Made by a program: the position numbers and the translations under genes. DNA of 64,000 nt, taken from contig JABZKU010000002.1 in assembly GCA_015257125.1 (NCBI GenBank), forward strand, positions 62,001 to 126,000, read 5' to 3'. Under the pieces are notes generated by a model. It saw nothing but the letters and a program-made list of their open reading frames with translations, had not been told where the DNA came from and did no database searches. Of the stretch, positions 1-12,004 are shown piece after piece (positions within the stretch are counted from its first letter, which is position 1; every line of letters starts with the position of its first letter). The DNA comes from Prevotellaceae bacterium (GTDB lineage: Bacteria > Bacteroidota > Bacteroidia > Bacteroidales > Bacteroidaceae).

Positions 1-250
1 CGTGAGCGTCATCATCCAAACCCAGGTGTTCAAGTTCTTCAAGCGCCGCGGTCGTCGCGTCCGGGTGTTCAAGAGCACGCCCATTCACGACTCGTTCCGC
101 CGTCTCGATTCGCAACTCGACCCCACGTCGACCTACCTTTTTCGTAATTGGCCCAGCGGCGCATGGCACGAAGCCAAGATCACCGTTCGTTTCTGGATCA
201 CAACGATCATTTTGGCCGCACTGACCATCATCACCCTCAAAATTCGATAA
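1..250 (+). CDS. mraY: Phospho-MurNAc-pentapeptide transferase MraY, C-terminal end (partial)
   Basis: Only the last 82 or so codons are inside the window; the gene enters from the left edge in the frame starting at base 2. MraY is the integral membrane enzyme that makes lipid I from UDP-MurNAc-pentapeptide and undecaprenyl phosphate. The visible part has the conserved C-terminal pattern: a basic cytoplasmic loop, then STPIHDSFR (equivalent of the family's TPLHHHF), then WHEAKITVRFWI leading into the last membrane helix. It stops 18 bp before murD, the usual dcw-cluster order. Identification rests on these motifs and on the neighbour. Confidence 0.93.
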   Translation, partial: VSVIIQTQVFKFFKRRGRRVRVFKSTPIHDSFRRLDSQLDPTSTYLFRNWPSGAWHEAKITVRFWITTIILAALTIITLKIR

Positions 251-268
251 CCCTTTTTCCCCGAAGCT

Positions 269-1657
269 ATGAAACTTGTCGTTCTCGGTGCCGCCGAAAG
301 TGGAGTCGGCGCCGCCATTCTCGCTCAACACAAAGGCTACGAAGTCTTTGTTTCCGACCGTGGCACCATTCGTTCGCACTACAAAAGCCTGCTCGATGCC
401 CACGGACTGCCCTGGGAAGAAGGCACACACACCGCCGAACGCATTCTCGATGCGGACGAAGTGGTAAAAAGTCCCGGTATTCCCGACGATGCCCCCATGG
501 TCAAGGCGTTGACCGAGAAGGGTATTCCCGTCATTTCGGAATTGGAGTTTGCCGCCCGCTACACCCAAGCGAAACTCCTCTGCATCACCGGTTCGAACGG
601 CAAGACCACGACCACGTCGCTCATCTACCACATCCTGCGCGAAGCGGGCTATAACGTGGAACTCGCCGGCAATATCGGCCGCTCCATGGCCTTGCGCGTG
701 GCAGAGAACGACGAAAAGGGCGATCCCGACTGGTTTGTGCTCGAAATCTCCTCCTTCCAGCTCGACAACATGTACGATTTTCGCGCGAATATCGCCGTGT
801 TGCTCAACATCACCCCCGACCACCTCGATCGCTACGGCTTTGTGATGCAGCGCTACGTCGAATCGAAAATGCGCATCATCCGCAACCAGCAGCCCGAAGA
901 CTACTTCGTCTATTGGGCCGACGACGAATATGTGCCCGGCGAACTGGCGCGCCACGCACACGCAGCACAACTTCTGCCCTTTGCCGACCATCCGCGCAGC
1001 GGACTTGCCGCCTACGGCCGTGGCGCAGCGGGCGACGACAGCTATGGTTTCGGCGAAGGAGCGCAACTCGTTGTCGAAAAGCCCCGCGCTTTCGCGCAAC
1101 AGCTTTCGCAACTCTCGCTCCCCGGCAAGCACAACCTCCGCAACTGTCAAGCCGCAGCCCTCGCCACCCTCGCCGCCGGAGTCGATGTCGAAACCCTCGC
1201 CCGCTGTCTTTCCGATTTCCCGGGCGTCGAACACCGATTGGAACGCGTCGGCAACTTCGACGGGGTGAACTATATCAACGACTCAAAGGCCACGAATGTC
1301 GATGCCTGCTTCGTGGCACTCGACGCACAAACCGCCCCCACCGTGCTCATTGTCGGCGGACTCGACAAAGGCAACGACTACACCACCCTCCACGACCTCG
1401 TGCAGCGCAAATGTCGCGCCCTCGTCTATTTGGGAGCCGACAACGCCAAACTCCACGAAGCCTTCGATGCGTTGGCCGAAGCCAACGGCATTGCCATTGC
1501 CGACACCCACAACATGGCCGACTGCGTCGCCGCCTGCCGACGCTTGGCACAAACCGGCGACACCGTGCTCCTTTCGCCCTGCTGTGCCTCGTTCGACCTC
1601 TTCAAGAATATGGAAGACCGCGGCGAACAATTCAAAAACCTCGTACGCGGCGCGTAA
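269..1657 (+). CDS. murD: UDP-N-acetylmuramoyl-L-alanine--D-glutamate ligase MurD
   Basis: Cytoplasmic ATP-dependent ligase that adds D-glutamate to UDP-MurNAc-L-alanine in peptidoglycan precursor synthesis. The 462-residue protein has an N-terminal Rossmann-like domain beginning MKLVVLGAAESGVGAA, the Mur-ligase ATP loop ITGSNGKTTTT near residue 110, the central-domain motif LEISSFQLD, and the C-terminal region with FPGVEHRLE and YINDSKATN. Length fits the family, slightly on the long side. It sits between mraY (18 bp upstream) and ftsW (27 bp downstream), so it is almost certainly co-transcribed with them. Confidence 0.97.
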   Translation: MKLVVLGAAESGVGAAILAQHKGYEVFVSDRGTIRSHYKSLLDAHGLPWEEGTHTAERILDADEVVKSPGIPDDAPMVKALTEKGIPVISELEFAARYTQAKLLCITGSNGKTTTTSLIYHILREAGYNVELAGNIGRSMALRVAENDEKGDPDWFVLEISSFQLDNMYDFRANIAVLLNITPDHLDRYGFVMQRYVESKMRIIRNQQPEDYFVYWADDEYVPGELARHAHAAQLLPFADHPRSGLAAYGRGAAGDDSYGFGEGAQLVVEKPRAFAQQLSQLSLPGKHNLRNCQAAALATLAAGVDVETLARCLSDFPGVEHRLERVGNFDGVNYINDSKATNVDACFVALDAQTAPTVLIVGGLDKGNDYTTLHDLVQRKCRALVYLGADNAKLHEAFDALAEANGIAIADTHNMADCVAACRRLAQTGDTVLLSPCCASFDLFKNMEDRGEQFKNLVRGA

Positions 1658-1684
1658 GATCATCCTCCTTTTGCCCTTTCCATT

Positions 1685-2887
1685 ATGTCCATCACCATTC
1701 CCAAACGCCCAAAAAGATATTTTGTCGGCGACTTTGCCGTGTGGGCCGTCTTCTTTAGCCTCTGCATCATCTCGCTCGTCGAGGTCTACAGTGCAGGAAC
1801 CTACCTGGCCATCGAAGCGCACAGTTATTTTTCACCGCTGGTGAGACAGATGTCCTATTTAGCGTTGGCTGCACTCGCTGCTTTTGTGGTGCAATTCATT
1901 CATTTTCGCTACGTCTATCATTTGGCTTTGCTCGGTGGACTCGCTTCTTTTGTTCTGCTTCTTTCCACCTACTTCATCGGACAGAACATCAACAACGGTA
2001 CGCGCTGGATTTCTATTTTCGGTTTGAGCATTCAACCCTCCGAACTCAACAAACTCTGCGTCATTCTTTATGCCACGGCCTTCATGGCCAACGCCCAAAA
2101 GCCCGATGGGACCACCCGAAAAGTCGCTTTTTCGGTTCTTTTCCCCACTTTTGTTTCGTTTGCCATGATCGCCCCGCAGAATCTCTCGACGGCGCTGCTG
2201 CTTGTGGTCTCTGTTTTCGCCATCCTCTTTATCGGCAATGTGCCTTGGCGCAACTTCTTGAAAAGTATCGGCATATTTAGTGTCATGTCCGTCATCATGC
2301 TCGCCGGATTGTGGCTCTACTATGGTCCGAACAGTACCGCGACGCAACGCTTCACCACGTGGGAGTCTCGACTGGAGAAAAAGGAAGATCGCCCGAAAGA
2401 TCCGCGCGAATTTGTGGTCACTGACAAGAACCGCCAAGTCACGCACGCCAACATTGCCTTCGCGAGCAGCAACGTCTACGGCAGGGGTCCCGGCAACTCA
2501 GTGCAACGCGACTACCTGGCCGCGGCCTATTCCGATTTCATCTTCGCCATTATCGGTGAAGAACTCGGACTCGCGGGCTGTTTTCTCGTCGTGCTCCTCT
2601 ACATGATTCTTTTTGTGCGCACCTACTATATCGCCAAGCAATGCGCCGGGAGGGCACCGGCCTTCATTGTGATGGGCATTGGCACGATCCTGCTCATACA
2701 AGCCTTTGCCAACATGGCCGTGGCCGTTGGTTTGGTGCCCGTCACCGGACAACCGCTGCCTTTGGTGTCCAAAGGCGGTTCGTCCAACTTGATTACCGGC
2801 ATCTATTTCGGCATCATTCTTTCCATCAGCCACTACGCCCGCACTTGTCAAGCCGAAAAAGCGGCTAAAAACGATCCCGAAGCCTAA
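1685..2887 (+). CDS. ftsW: SEDS-family septal peptidoglycan glycosyltransferase FtsW
   Basis: A polytopic membrane protein of 400 residues with about ten hydrophobic segments, belonging to the FtsW/RodA/SpoVE family that polymerises glycan strands at the septum. Recognisable SEDS features are TRWISIFGLSIQPSELNK around residues 110-125, the extracytoplasmic loop with DFIFAIIGEELGLAG, and the late motif LPLVSKGGSSN. The position directly after murD argues for FtsW rather than RodA. In other Bacteroidales murG, murC and ftsQAZ usually follow; here the next gene is a cyclophilin. Confidence 0.95.
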   Translation: MSITIPKRPKRYFVGDFAVWAVFFSLCIISLVEVYSAGTYLAIEAHSYFSPLVRQMSYLALAALAAFVVQFIHFRYVYHLALLGGLASFVLLLSTYFIGQNINNGTRWISIFGLSIQPSELNKLCVILYATAFMANAQKPDGTTRKVAFSVLFPTFVSFAMIAPQNLSTALLLVVSVFAILFIGNVPWRNFLKSIGIFSVMSVIMLAGLWLYYGPNSTATQRFTTWESRLEKKEDRPKDPREFVVTDKNRQVTHANIAFASSNVYGRGPGNSVQRDYLAAAYSDFIFAIIGEELGLAGCFLVVLLYMILFVRTYYIAKQCAGRAPAFIVMGIGTILLIQAFANMAVAVGLVPVTGQPLPLVSKGGSSNLITGIYFGIILSISHYARTCQAEKAAKNDPEA

Positions 2888-2900
2888 CCCCTTCCTCACC

Positions 2901-3590
2901 ATGTCTCGACTCCTTGCCCTCATCTTCGCCTGCATCCTGCTCTTTCCCCTCACCGGCCGAGCACGGCGCGAAACGCGTGTGGAGTTTGTCACCACCGCCG
3001 GCAATTTCACCGTGCGTCTCCTCCCCGACACGCCGATTCATTCCCGTCATTTCGAACAGTTGGTGCGAGCCGGCTACTACGATGGGTTGCTCTTCCACCG
3101 CGTCATCCGCGATTTCATGGTGCAGGCCGGCGATTCCACCTCCCGGCAGGCAGCTCCCGGCACCCTCTTGGGCGAAGCCGACCGCAAAGAAACCCTCCCG
3201 CCGGAATTCGATCTCCCCTATCACTATCATCGCCGCGGGGCTCTGGCCATGGCGCGCGAGTCGGACGATGTGAACCCCGGTCGGCGCAGCAGCGCAACGC
3301 AGTTCTACATCGTTTGGGGCAAGACCTTCACGCCGGCTCGCCTTGCCCCGGTTCGGGCACGCGTCGATGAGGCCACCGGTCAGGAAGGTTCCATCACAAC
3401 GGCCATGGCCGAAGAATATGAACACACCGGCGGCGCACCGCATCTCGACGGTCAATACACCGTGTTCGGCGAAGTGGTGAAAGGCCTTTCGGTGATCGAC
3501 AAAATACAACGCGTGGCGACCGACGCCAACGACCGCCCGCTCGAAGATGTGCGCATCCTCTCGGCGCGCGTGGTGGGAAAGAAGCGCTGA
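2901..3590 (+). CDS. Secreted cyclophilin-type peptidyl-prolyl cis-trans isomerase
   Basis: Predicted cyclophilin, catalysing cis-trans isomerisation of prolyl bonds and probably assisting folding of exported proteins. The first 20 or so residues form a signal peptide ending near GRARR. The core shows VEFVTTAGNFTVRLLPDTP, GLLFHRVIRDFMVQAGD (the F-H-R-V catalytic segment), SSATQFYIVWG (family SxxSQFFI) and GQYTVFGEVVKGL. There is a roughly 30-residue insertion after the QFYI strand rich in charged residues. The gene starts 13 bp after ftsW, so it is likely the last gene of that transcript. Confidence 0.9.
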   Translation: MSRLLALIFACILLFPLTGRARRETRVEFVTTAGNFTVRLLPDTPIHSRHFEQLVRAGYYDGLLFHRVIRDFMVQAGDSTSRQAAPGTLLGEADRKETLPPEFDLPYHYHRRGALAMARESDDVNPGRRSSATQFYIVWGKTFTPARLAPVRARVDEATGQEGSITTAMAEEYEHTGGAPHLDGQYTVFGEVVKGLSVIDKIQRVATDANDRPLEDVRILSARVVGKKR

Positions 3591-3718
3591 GGCGCCGCTC
3601 TTCGCGCACCACACCCGGGGGCTCGTCCTCTTTGCCCCGCACTAGGCTCCTGTGGTGCACGACGCGCCGATACGCTGCGTCTGCCACCGCACGATTCCTC
3701 TCCACTTCTCGTCGCCCT

Positions 3719-3749
3719 CGCACCTCCTCGGTGGTGCGGGGGCGGCGTT
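3719..3749 (+). terminator. Possible intrinsic terminator after the cyclophilin gene
   Basis: CGCACC (3719-3724) pairs with GGTGCG (3733-3738), followed by a GC-rich link and a run of six T at 3749-3754. The stem is short and the distance to the T run is larger than usual, so this is only a candidate. Confidence 0.4.
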
Positions 3750-3900
3750 TTTTGTTGCGCACCGCGCTTGGACTTCCACGTTGGGGCACTGTCGCTCGAT
3801 CGTTGTCCCGGTCCCTCGAAATACCCGCCGTGTTCGGCAGGCAAGCGCCCTTTCTCGCTTGCCCATGCTGCGACTCGCGGTACATCGAGCGCCTCAGCGT

Positions 3901-3986
3901 GCGAAAACATGGGCTGTTGCGGAAAAAAGCGCACGGCTTTTGCCGAAAAGTCCACCGTTTTTCGCGCAAACTCGCCCACTTTTCAT
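3901..3986. repeat. Imperfect tandem array, units of about 22 bp (dispersed family)
   Basis: Units begin at about 3903, 3922, 3945 and 3966, spacing 19-23 bp. Each starts with GAAAA or CAAA and ends in a T-rich half such as CGTTTTTCG or CACTTTTC, so each unit is roughly palindromic. The same unit recurs at 11168-11243, 17405-17476, 39268-39358 and other intergenic places. Confidence 0.65.
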
Positions 3987-4349
3987 GAGAACAAGCTGCG
4001 CCCTCCAAAAAAGGCGGTAAAGCGGAACTTCAAGTTCCCAAGCGCTGACTTAGACGTGCCACACTTTCCTCTCACCGGCCGATCAGTCGAAGGGCGAAAT
4101 TCCCCGCTTTCCGGCAGCGAGCGGGCACGCTTCGCGGCAGACCGACCACTTTGCGCCAAACGACACCGCACAAGCGCACACCCTCCACCACTCTTTCCCC
4201 TTTCCCTTCTGACGAACCCTAAAAATCAAGAAGCCTGCAGCCTTCCTCTTCCGCACATTCACCGAAAAGTCCACCCCAAATGGCGCCTTACTTCGCCCAA
4301 AACACCAGGTGAAGAGAAATCTGTCCAATAAAATCCCTTATTACAATGC

Positions 4350-4380
4350 TTGCTTTTCAAAAATACATTTATTACCTTTG
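4350..4380 (+). promoter_or_regulatory. Bacteroidetes-type promoter for the TRL-like lipoprotein gene
   Basis: TTG at 4350-4352 and TACCTTTG at 4373-4380 match the Bacteroidetes -33/-7 consensus (TTG, about 20 bp, TAnnTTTG). The start codon at 4490 lies about 100 bp downstream. Confidence 0.75.
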
Positions 4381-4489
4381 CAGCATATCCAATACAACAA
4401 AGCAGCTTTTCCGAACGGGCGAAGAATTGTTTGAACAAGCCCGTTTGAAAAAAAATACTGTTCATTCCACTATTCATTCTTTTACTACA

Positions 4490-4807
4490 ATGAAGAAACT
4501 CTCTCTCGCTCTTGTAGCCCTGTCAGCTCTCCTTTTCACGAGCTGCGCAACGATTGCCACGCCCGCAGGTATGGGTGCGCTCTACACCGACATGCAATCC
4601 GGTGAAACTGCCACCTCTAACACTGTTGGTAACAAAGTAGGTACCGCAGAAGCGACGAATCTCCTTGGCCTTTTGGTCATGGGTGACGCTTCGATCAACA
4701 CCGCGGCCAAAAGAGCCGGCATCAAGAAGATCAGCCACATCGACTGCCAGAAGACCAACCTCTTAGGCATCTTCTCCAAGTACACAGTTTTCGTATACGG
4801 CGAATAA
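4490..4807 (+). CDS. TRL-like family small lipoprotein
   Basis: A 105-residue protein with a lipoprotein signal peptide: basic MKK, a hydrophobic core and the lipobox LFTSC, so Cys20 should be lipidated. The mature part (GMGALYTDMQSGETATSN, then GTAEATNLLGLLVMGDASI, then AGIKKISHIDCQKTNLLGI) matches the TRL-like family, small glycine-rich lipoproteins of unknown function seen in many bacteria. I chose the start at 4490 because a longer reading from 4346 would span the promoter at 4350-4380. Function is unknown; an envelope location is inferred. Confidence 0.85.
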   Translation: MKKLSLALVALSALLFTSCATIATPAGMGALYTDMQSGETATSNTVGNKVGTAEATNLLGLLVMGDASINTAAKRAGIKKISHIDCQKTNLLGIFSKYTVFVYGE

Positions 4808-4933
4808 ACCGACTGACGAAAATCCCACCCTGTTTACGAGGTCGCAGAGGCGTTGTCTCAGCGACCTCGCATTGCTTTTCCATCGGTGGGCGGTTCTCGC
4901 CCATCCTCACCCCATCAGCCCTACCCCATTGCG

Positions 4934-5461
4934 ATGAAACGATATTTTCTGACCACACTTTTCTTCCTTCTTGCCGCTTTCGCCCCTCTGCAGGCGGAGA
5001 ATTACCTCAAATACATCGTTTCACGACCCGCCGAACGGGGAATGCTTTATTTTGTGTTGCCCAGCCAAGCGGAATGCCGAGAAGAAGGTGCCCACAAGGG
5101 GAGCAAACTCACCTTCGACGTCACGTATATTAGCCCCGGCGATTCGCTGAGGCTCAACGCTTCGTTGCTCCTTCCGCAAATACAAAAGGTGGATAGCCTC
5201 ACTTTTCGAGATACCCAAGGAAAGAACCATACCTTTCCCACCGAACGGCTGTACTTAGAGCCGCGGAAATCGAAATGGGAACTGCGGCTTTCCATACAGG
5301 TGCCCTATGCTTTGTGGCAAACTTTACTCAGCGCACAGACGCCTTTGACCTTCCGCTTCAGCCACAAAGGCCAACCGGTGGTCAACTACAGTTTCTCCGA
5401 CAAAGCGTGGCGCCGGCAACAAGGCATTTATCAGCTGATCGAACAGATGAAAAATGACTAA
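4934..5461 (+). CDS. Secreted protein of unknown function
   Basis: A 175-residue protein with a clear N-terminal signal peptide (MKRYFLTTLFFLLAAFAPLQA), then a mixed polar region without a motif I recognise. It looks like a periplasmic beta-rich protein: alternating hydrophobic residues around SKWELRLSIQVPYALWQ and PLTFRFSHKGQPVVNYSF. It ends in a short charged helix (LIEQMKND). The start at 4934 is preferred over an upstream in-frame ATG at 4853 because it places the signal peptide at the N-terminus. It follows the TRL-like gene by about 125 bp; a link between them is only positional. Confidence 0.7.
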   Translation: MKRYFLTTLFFLLAAFAPLQAENYLKYIVSRPAERGMLYFVLPSQAECREEGAHKGSKLTFDVTYISPGDSLRLNASLLLPQIQKVDSLTFRDTQGKNHTFPTERLYLEPRKSKWELRLSIQVPYALWQTLLSAQTPLTFRFSHKGQPVVNYSFSDKAWRRQQGIYQLIEQMKND

Positions 5462-9965
<4,504 letters not shown>

Positions 9966-9994
9966 TCCGCGCCGCCTATCGGCAGTAAACAGCA

Positions 9995-10034
9995 AATCCC
10001 CCCGCAACTCCGGTTGCGAGGGGATTATTTTTTG
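9995..10034 (+). terminator. Intrinsic terminator after the beta-galactosidase gene
   Basis: AATCCCC and CGCAAC pair across a TCCG loop with GTTGCG and GGGGATT (one internal C/A mismatch), followed by ATTTTTTT. It lies 30 bp after the stop codon and between convergent genes. Confidence 0.85.
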
Positions 10035-10135
10035 CGCCTACACGCGCGTTTTTACTCCCAAACGGGGAAATACCCACCAAAAGTCCACGAAGAACACAGC
10101 AAGGAGGAAAAGACGCGTTATAAAGCCGTGGACAT

Positions 10136-11149
10136 TCAATCCTCGGGCGTGGGTTTCGTTTCCGCGGCGGTGGAGGTCGGAAAAGCCGCCCGAATGTTTC
10201 GCATCAAGCCCTCGTACTTCGCGCGCTTGACAGCCGAACCTTTGAAGAGCGCGCGGTACTGTTCGACCGTAAGGCCGCGCCAATCGTCGCGCGACATGGC
10301 CGCCAAAGCCGCAGAGGGGTAGAATTCCGCCACATCGGTGGGGACGGAGAGCCGATTCCACGGACAGCAGTCGGTGCAGCGGTCGCAACCGTAGAACATG
10401 TGCCCCAGTTTTCGGCCGGTGCCCTCGGGGAGCGTCTCGCCGCGGTACTCAATGCTGAGATACGAGAGGCATTTGCGCGCGTCGAGACCGAGTTCTCGGC
10501 TCAAAGCCTGCGTGGGACATACGCGCAGGCAGCGATCGCAGGTGCCGCACTGCGATTCCACGGGGTGGTCGTAGGTCTCGGCGGCGAAAGGCAGGAAGAG
10601 TTCGCCCAGGAAGAAGCGACTGCCGGCGCCGGGAATGATGAGTTGCGTGTTTTTCCCGATCCACCCGAGCCCCGACCGCCAAGCCCAGTAGCGTTCGTCC
10701 ACGGGGGCGGTGTCGGTGAAGGCGCGCGCGGTGGAAAAGACGGCCTCGGCGTCTACACCGCCCACGCTTTCGTAGTGCGCACGCAGCGTGTTGAGGAGCG
10801 CGAAAAGGCGCGATTTCATCACCTCGTGGTAGTCTTGACCGCGGGCATAGCGGGCAATGGACAAACGACGCGGACGGCCGTCGGCACCGAGGGGATCGGG
10901 CGTGTGGTAGTTGAGCGCGACGGACACAATGGTGCGCACGCCCTCGACCAACAGGCGCGGATCGCGGCGTTTCTCCTCGTTGCGCGCCAAATAGCTCATC
11001 TCGCCGTGACATCCCTCGGCGAGCCAGCGCTCGCGGCGGGCGACATGCGCGGCATCCATGGGCTCTGCGGGCGAAAGTCCGCAGGCAACAAAGCCGAGGC
11101 GCTGTGCCTCGGCTTTGATGTATGCGGGAGAAAGAAGATAATCGGACAT
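10136..11149 (-). CDS. queG: Epoxyqueuosine reductase QueG
   Basis: Cobalamin- and 4Fe-4S-dependent enzyme for the last step of queuosine synthesis, reducing epoxyqueuosine in tRNA. The 337-residue protein has the N-terminal family segment (YIKAEAQRLGFVACGLSP, HGEMSYLARN), the central DTAPVDERYWAWRSGLGWIG motif and two ferredoxin-like clusters, CGTCDRCLRVCP and CDRCTDCCPWNR. A C-terminal helical region follows. The frame stays open upstream to 11290, but that part is translated intergenic repeat; ATG at 11149 gives the family's normal N-terminus. It lies downstream of the deacetylase gene on the same strand. Confidence 0.95.
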   Translation of the reverse strand: MSDYLLSPAYIKAEAQRLGFVACGLSPAEPMDAAHVARRERWLAEGCHGEMSYLARNEEKRRDPRLLVEGVRTIVSVALNYHTPDPLGADGRPRRLSIARYARGQDYHEVMKSRLFALLNTLRAHYESVGGVDAEAVFSTARAFTDTAPVDERYWAWRSGLGWIGKNTQLIIPGAGSRFFLGELFLPFAAETYDHPVESQCGTCDRCLRVCPTQALSRELGLDARKCLSYLSIEYRGETLPEGTGRKLGHMFYGCDRCTDCCPWNRLSVPTDVAEFYPSAALAAMSRDDWRGLTVEQYRALFKGSAVKRAKYEGLMRNIRAAFPTSTAAETKPTPED

Positions 11150-11167
11150 GGCTGTTGATTTACTCGG

Positions 11168-11243
11168 GAACTTTCGCGAGAAAGTCCCCACGTTTCGGCC
11201 ACAAAAGCTGCGGAGTGTTCGACAAAGCTGTGGACTTTTCAGC
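11168..11243. repeat. Imperfect tandem array, units of about 22 bp (dispersed family)
   Basis: Unit starts at about 11180, 11202 and 11223 (spacing 22 and 21 bp): GAAAGTCCCCACGTTTCGG, then CAAAAGCTGCGGAGTGTTCG, then CAAAGCTGTGGACTTTTC. It occupies the gap between queG and the coding-like fragment upstream. Confidence 0.65.
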
Positions 11244-11383
11244 GGAAGACGCGAACAATGCGCTCGGCGTTCACCACGGGGCGGAACCACCGGTGCAGTT
11301 GTGCCTCAAATCGGCTGAACGAACGAGCACTGTCGGGCACTTTGCCGAGAAAAGCGGCGAATTCATCGACGAGGGGGCTATTC
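11239..11383 (-). pseudogene. Coding-like fragment without a start codon, after the deacetylase gene
   Basis: Immediately past the deacetylase stop, the next reading frame stays open for 48 codons and ends at TGA 11239-11241. It begins around SNSPLVDEFAAFLGKVPD and ends HRWFRPVVNAERIVRVFR. The third codon positions are rich in G/C like neighbouring genes, and the peptide looks natural rather than random. No ATG precedes it in frame near the junction. It may be a C-terminal remnant of a lost gene, the end of a longer deacetylase separated by a frameshift, or a small gene with an unusual start. I do not recognise the sequence. Confidence 0.4.
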
Positions 11384-11989
11384 GAAGACCTTAAAGGTAT
11401 AGCCTTCGGCCAGCAACCACTCGATGGATTGTGGCAGGGCGGTGCGGAGTTTGTCGATACTCTTCAGACTGTCGTGAAAAGTGATGATGCTGCCGGGACG
11501 GGCATAGCGGCGCACGTTGGCAAACACCTCGTCGGCATTGAGCCGCGTGGAGTAATCGCGCGTAACGACGTCCCACATCACCACTTTGTAGTGACGAAGG
11601 ATGGCAAAATACTGCTTCCACTTCATCCAGCCGTGGGGCGGTCGGAAAAGATCGGTGTGCAGATATTCGTTGGCCCGCTCCACATTGCGCACATACGAGC
11701 CGATGCCGTGCAAATGGCCGCTGATGTGGTTGAAAGTGTGGTTGCCCAAACGATGGCCGCGGGCTTTGACCATTTCAAACACGTCGGGATGCTTGCGAAT
11801 GTTGTCGCCCACCATGAAGAACGTGGCCTTCACGCCGTAGCGGTCGAGGACATCGAGCACCCAAGGGGTGGCTTCGGGGATGGGGCCGTCGTCGAAAGTG
11901 AGATACACCGCGCGTTCCGAAGGATCCATCCGCCACAAAGCGTGGGGATAGAGCCAACGGAGAAAAAAGGCGGGTTGTTCGATAATCAT
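11378..11989 (-). CDS. Polysaccharide deacetylase family protein (CE4 / NodB fold)
   Basis: A 203-residue single-domain carbohydrate esterase family 4 protein, expected to remove N- or O-acetyl groups from a glycan such as peptidoglycan or a surface polysaccharide. Motif 1 is TFDDGP at residues 31-36 (catalytic and metal Asp), motif 2 is HTFNH at 84-88 (metal His84 and His88), followed by FRPPHG, WDVVTRDY and IITFHDS. There is no clear signal peptide; the N-terminus (FFLRWLYPHALWRM) is hydrophobic and may associate with the membrane. It lies 15 bp downstream of the DUF2723 gene, so they are probably one operon. Confidence 0.93.
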   Translation of the reverse strand: MIIEQPAFFLRWLYPHALWRMDPSERAVYLTFDDGPIPEATPWVLDVLDRYGVKATFFMVGDNIRKHPDVFEMVKARGHRLGNHTFNHISGHLHGIGSYVRNVERANEYLHTDLFRPPHGWMKWKQYFAILRHYKVVMWDVVTRDYSTRLNADEVFANVRRYARPGSIITFHDSLKSIDKLRTALPQSIEWLLAEGYTFKVFE

Positions 11990-12004
11990 GCGCGGAGCAA
12001 TAGA

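Larger units (their letters stand above)
3591..4489. other. Gene-free stretch of about 900 bp
   Basis: No reading frame here looks like a protein: the open frames overlap one another on both strands and lack recognisable motifs or start context. The stretch holds a terminator-like hairpin (3719-3749), an 8-bp inverted repeat (3840-3847 with 3856-3863), a block of the dispersed 22-bp repeat family (3901-3986), another single unit near 4262-4286, and the promoter of the next gene at 4350-4380. Confidence 0.6.

Noticed and set aside
3901..3986. CRISPR-like interpretation of the 22-bp tandem units
   Set aside because: Units are adjacent, imperfect and without spacers, and no cas genes are present.
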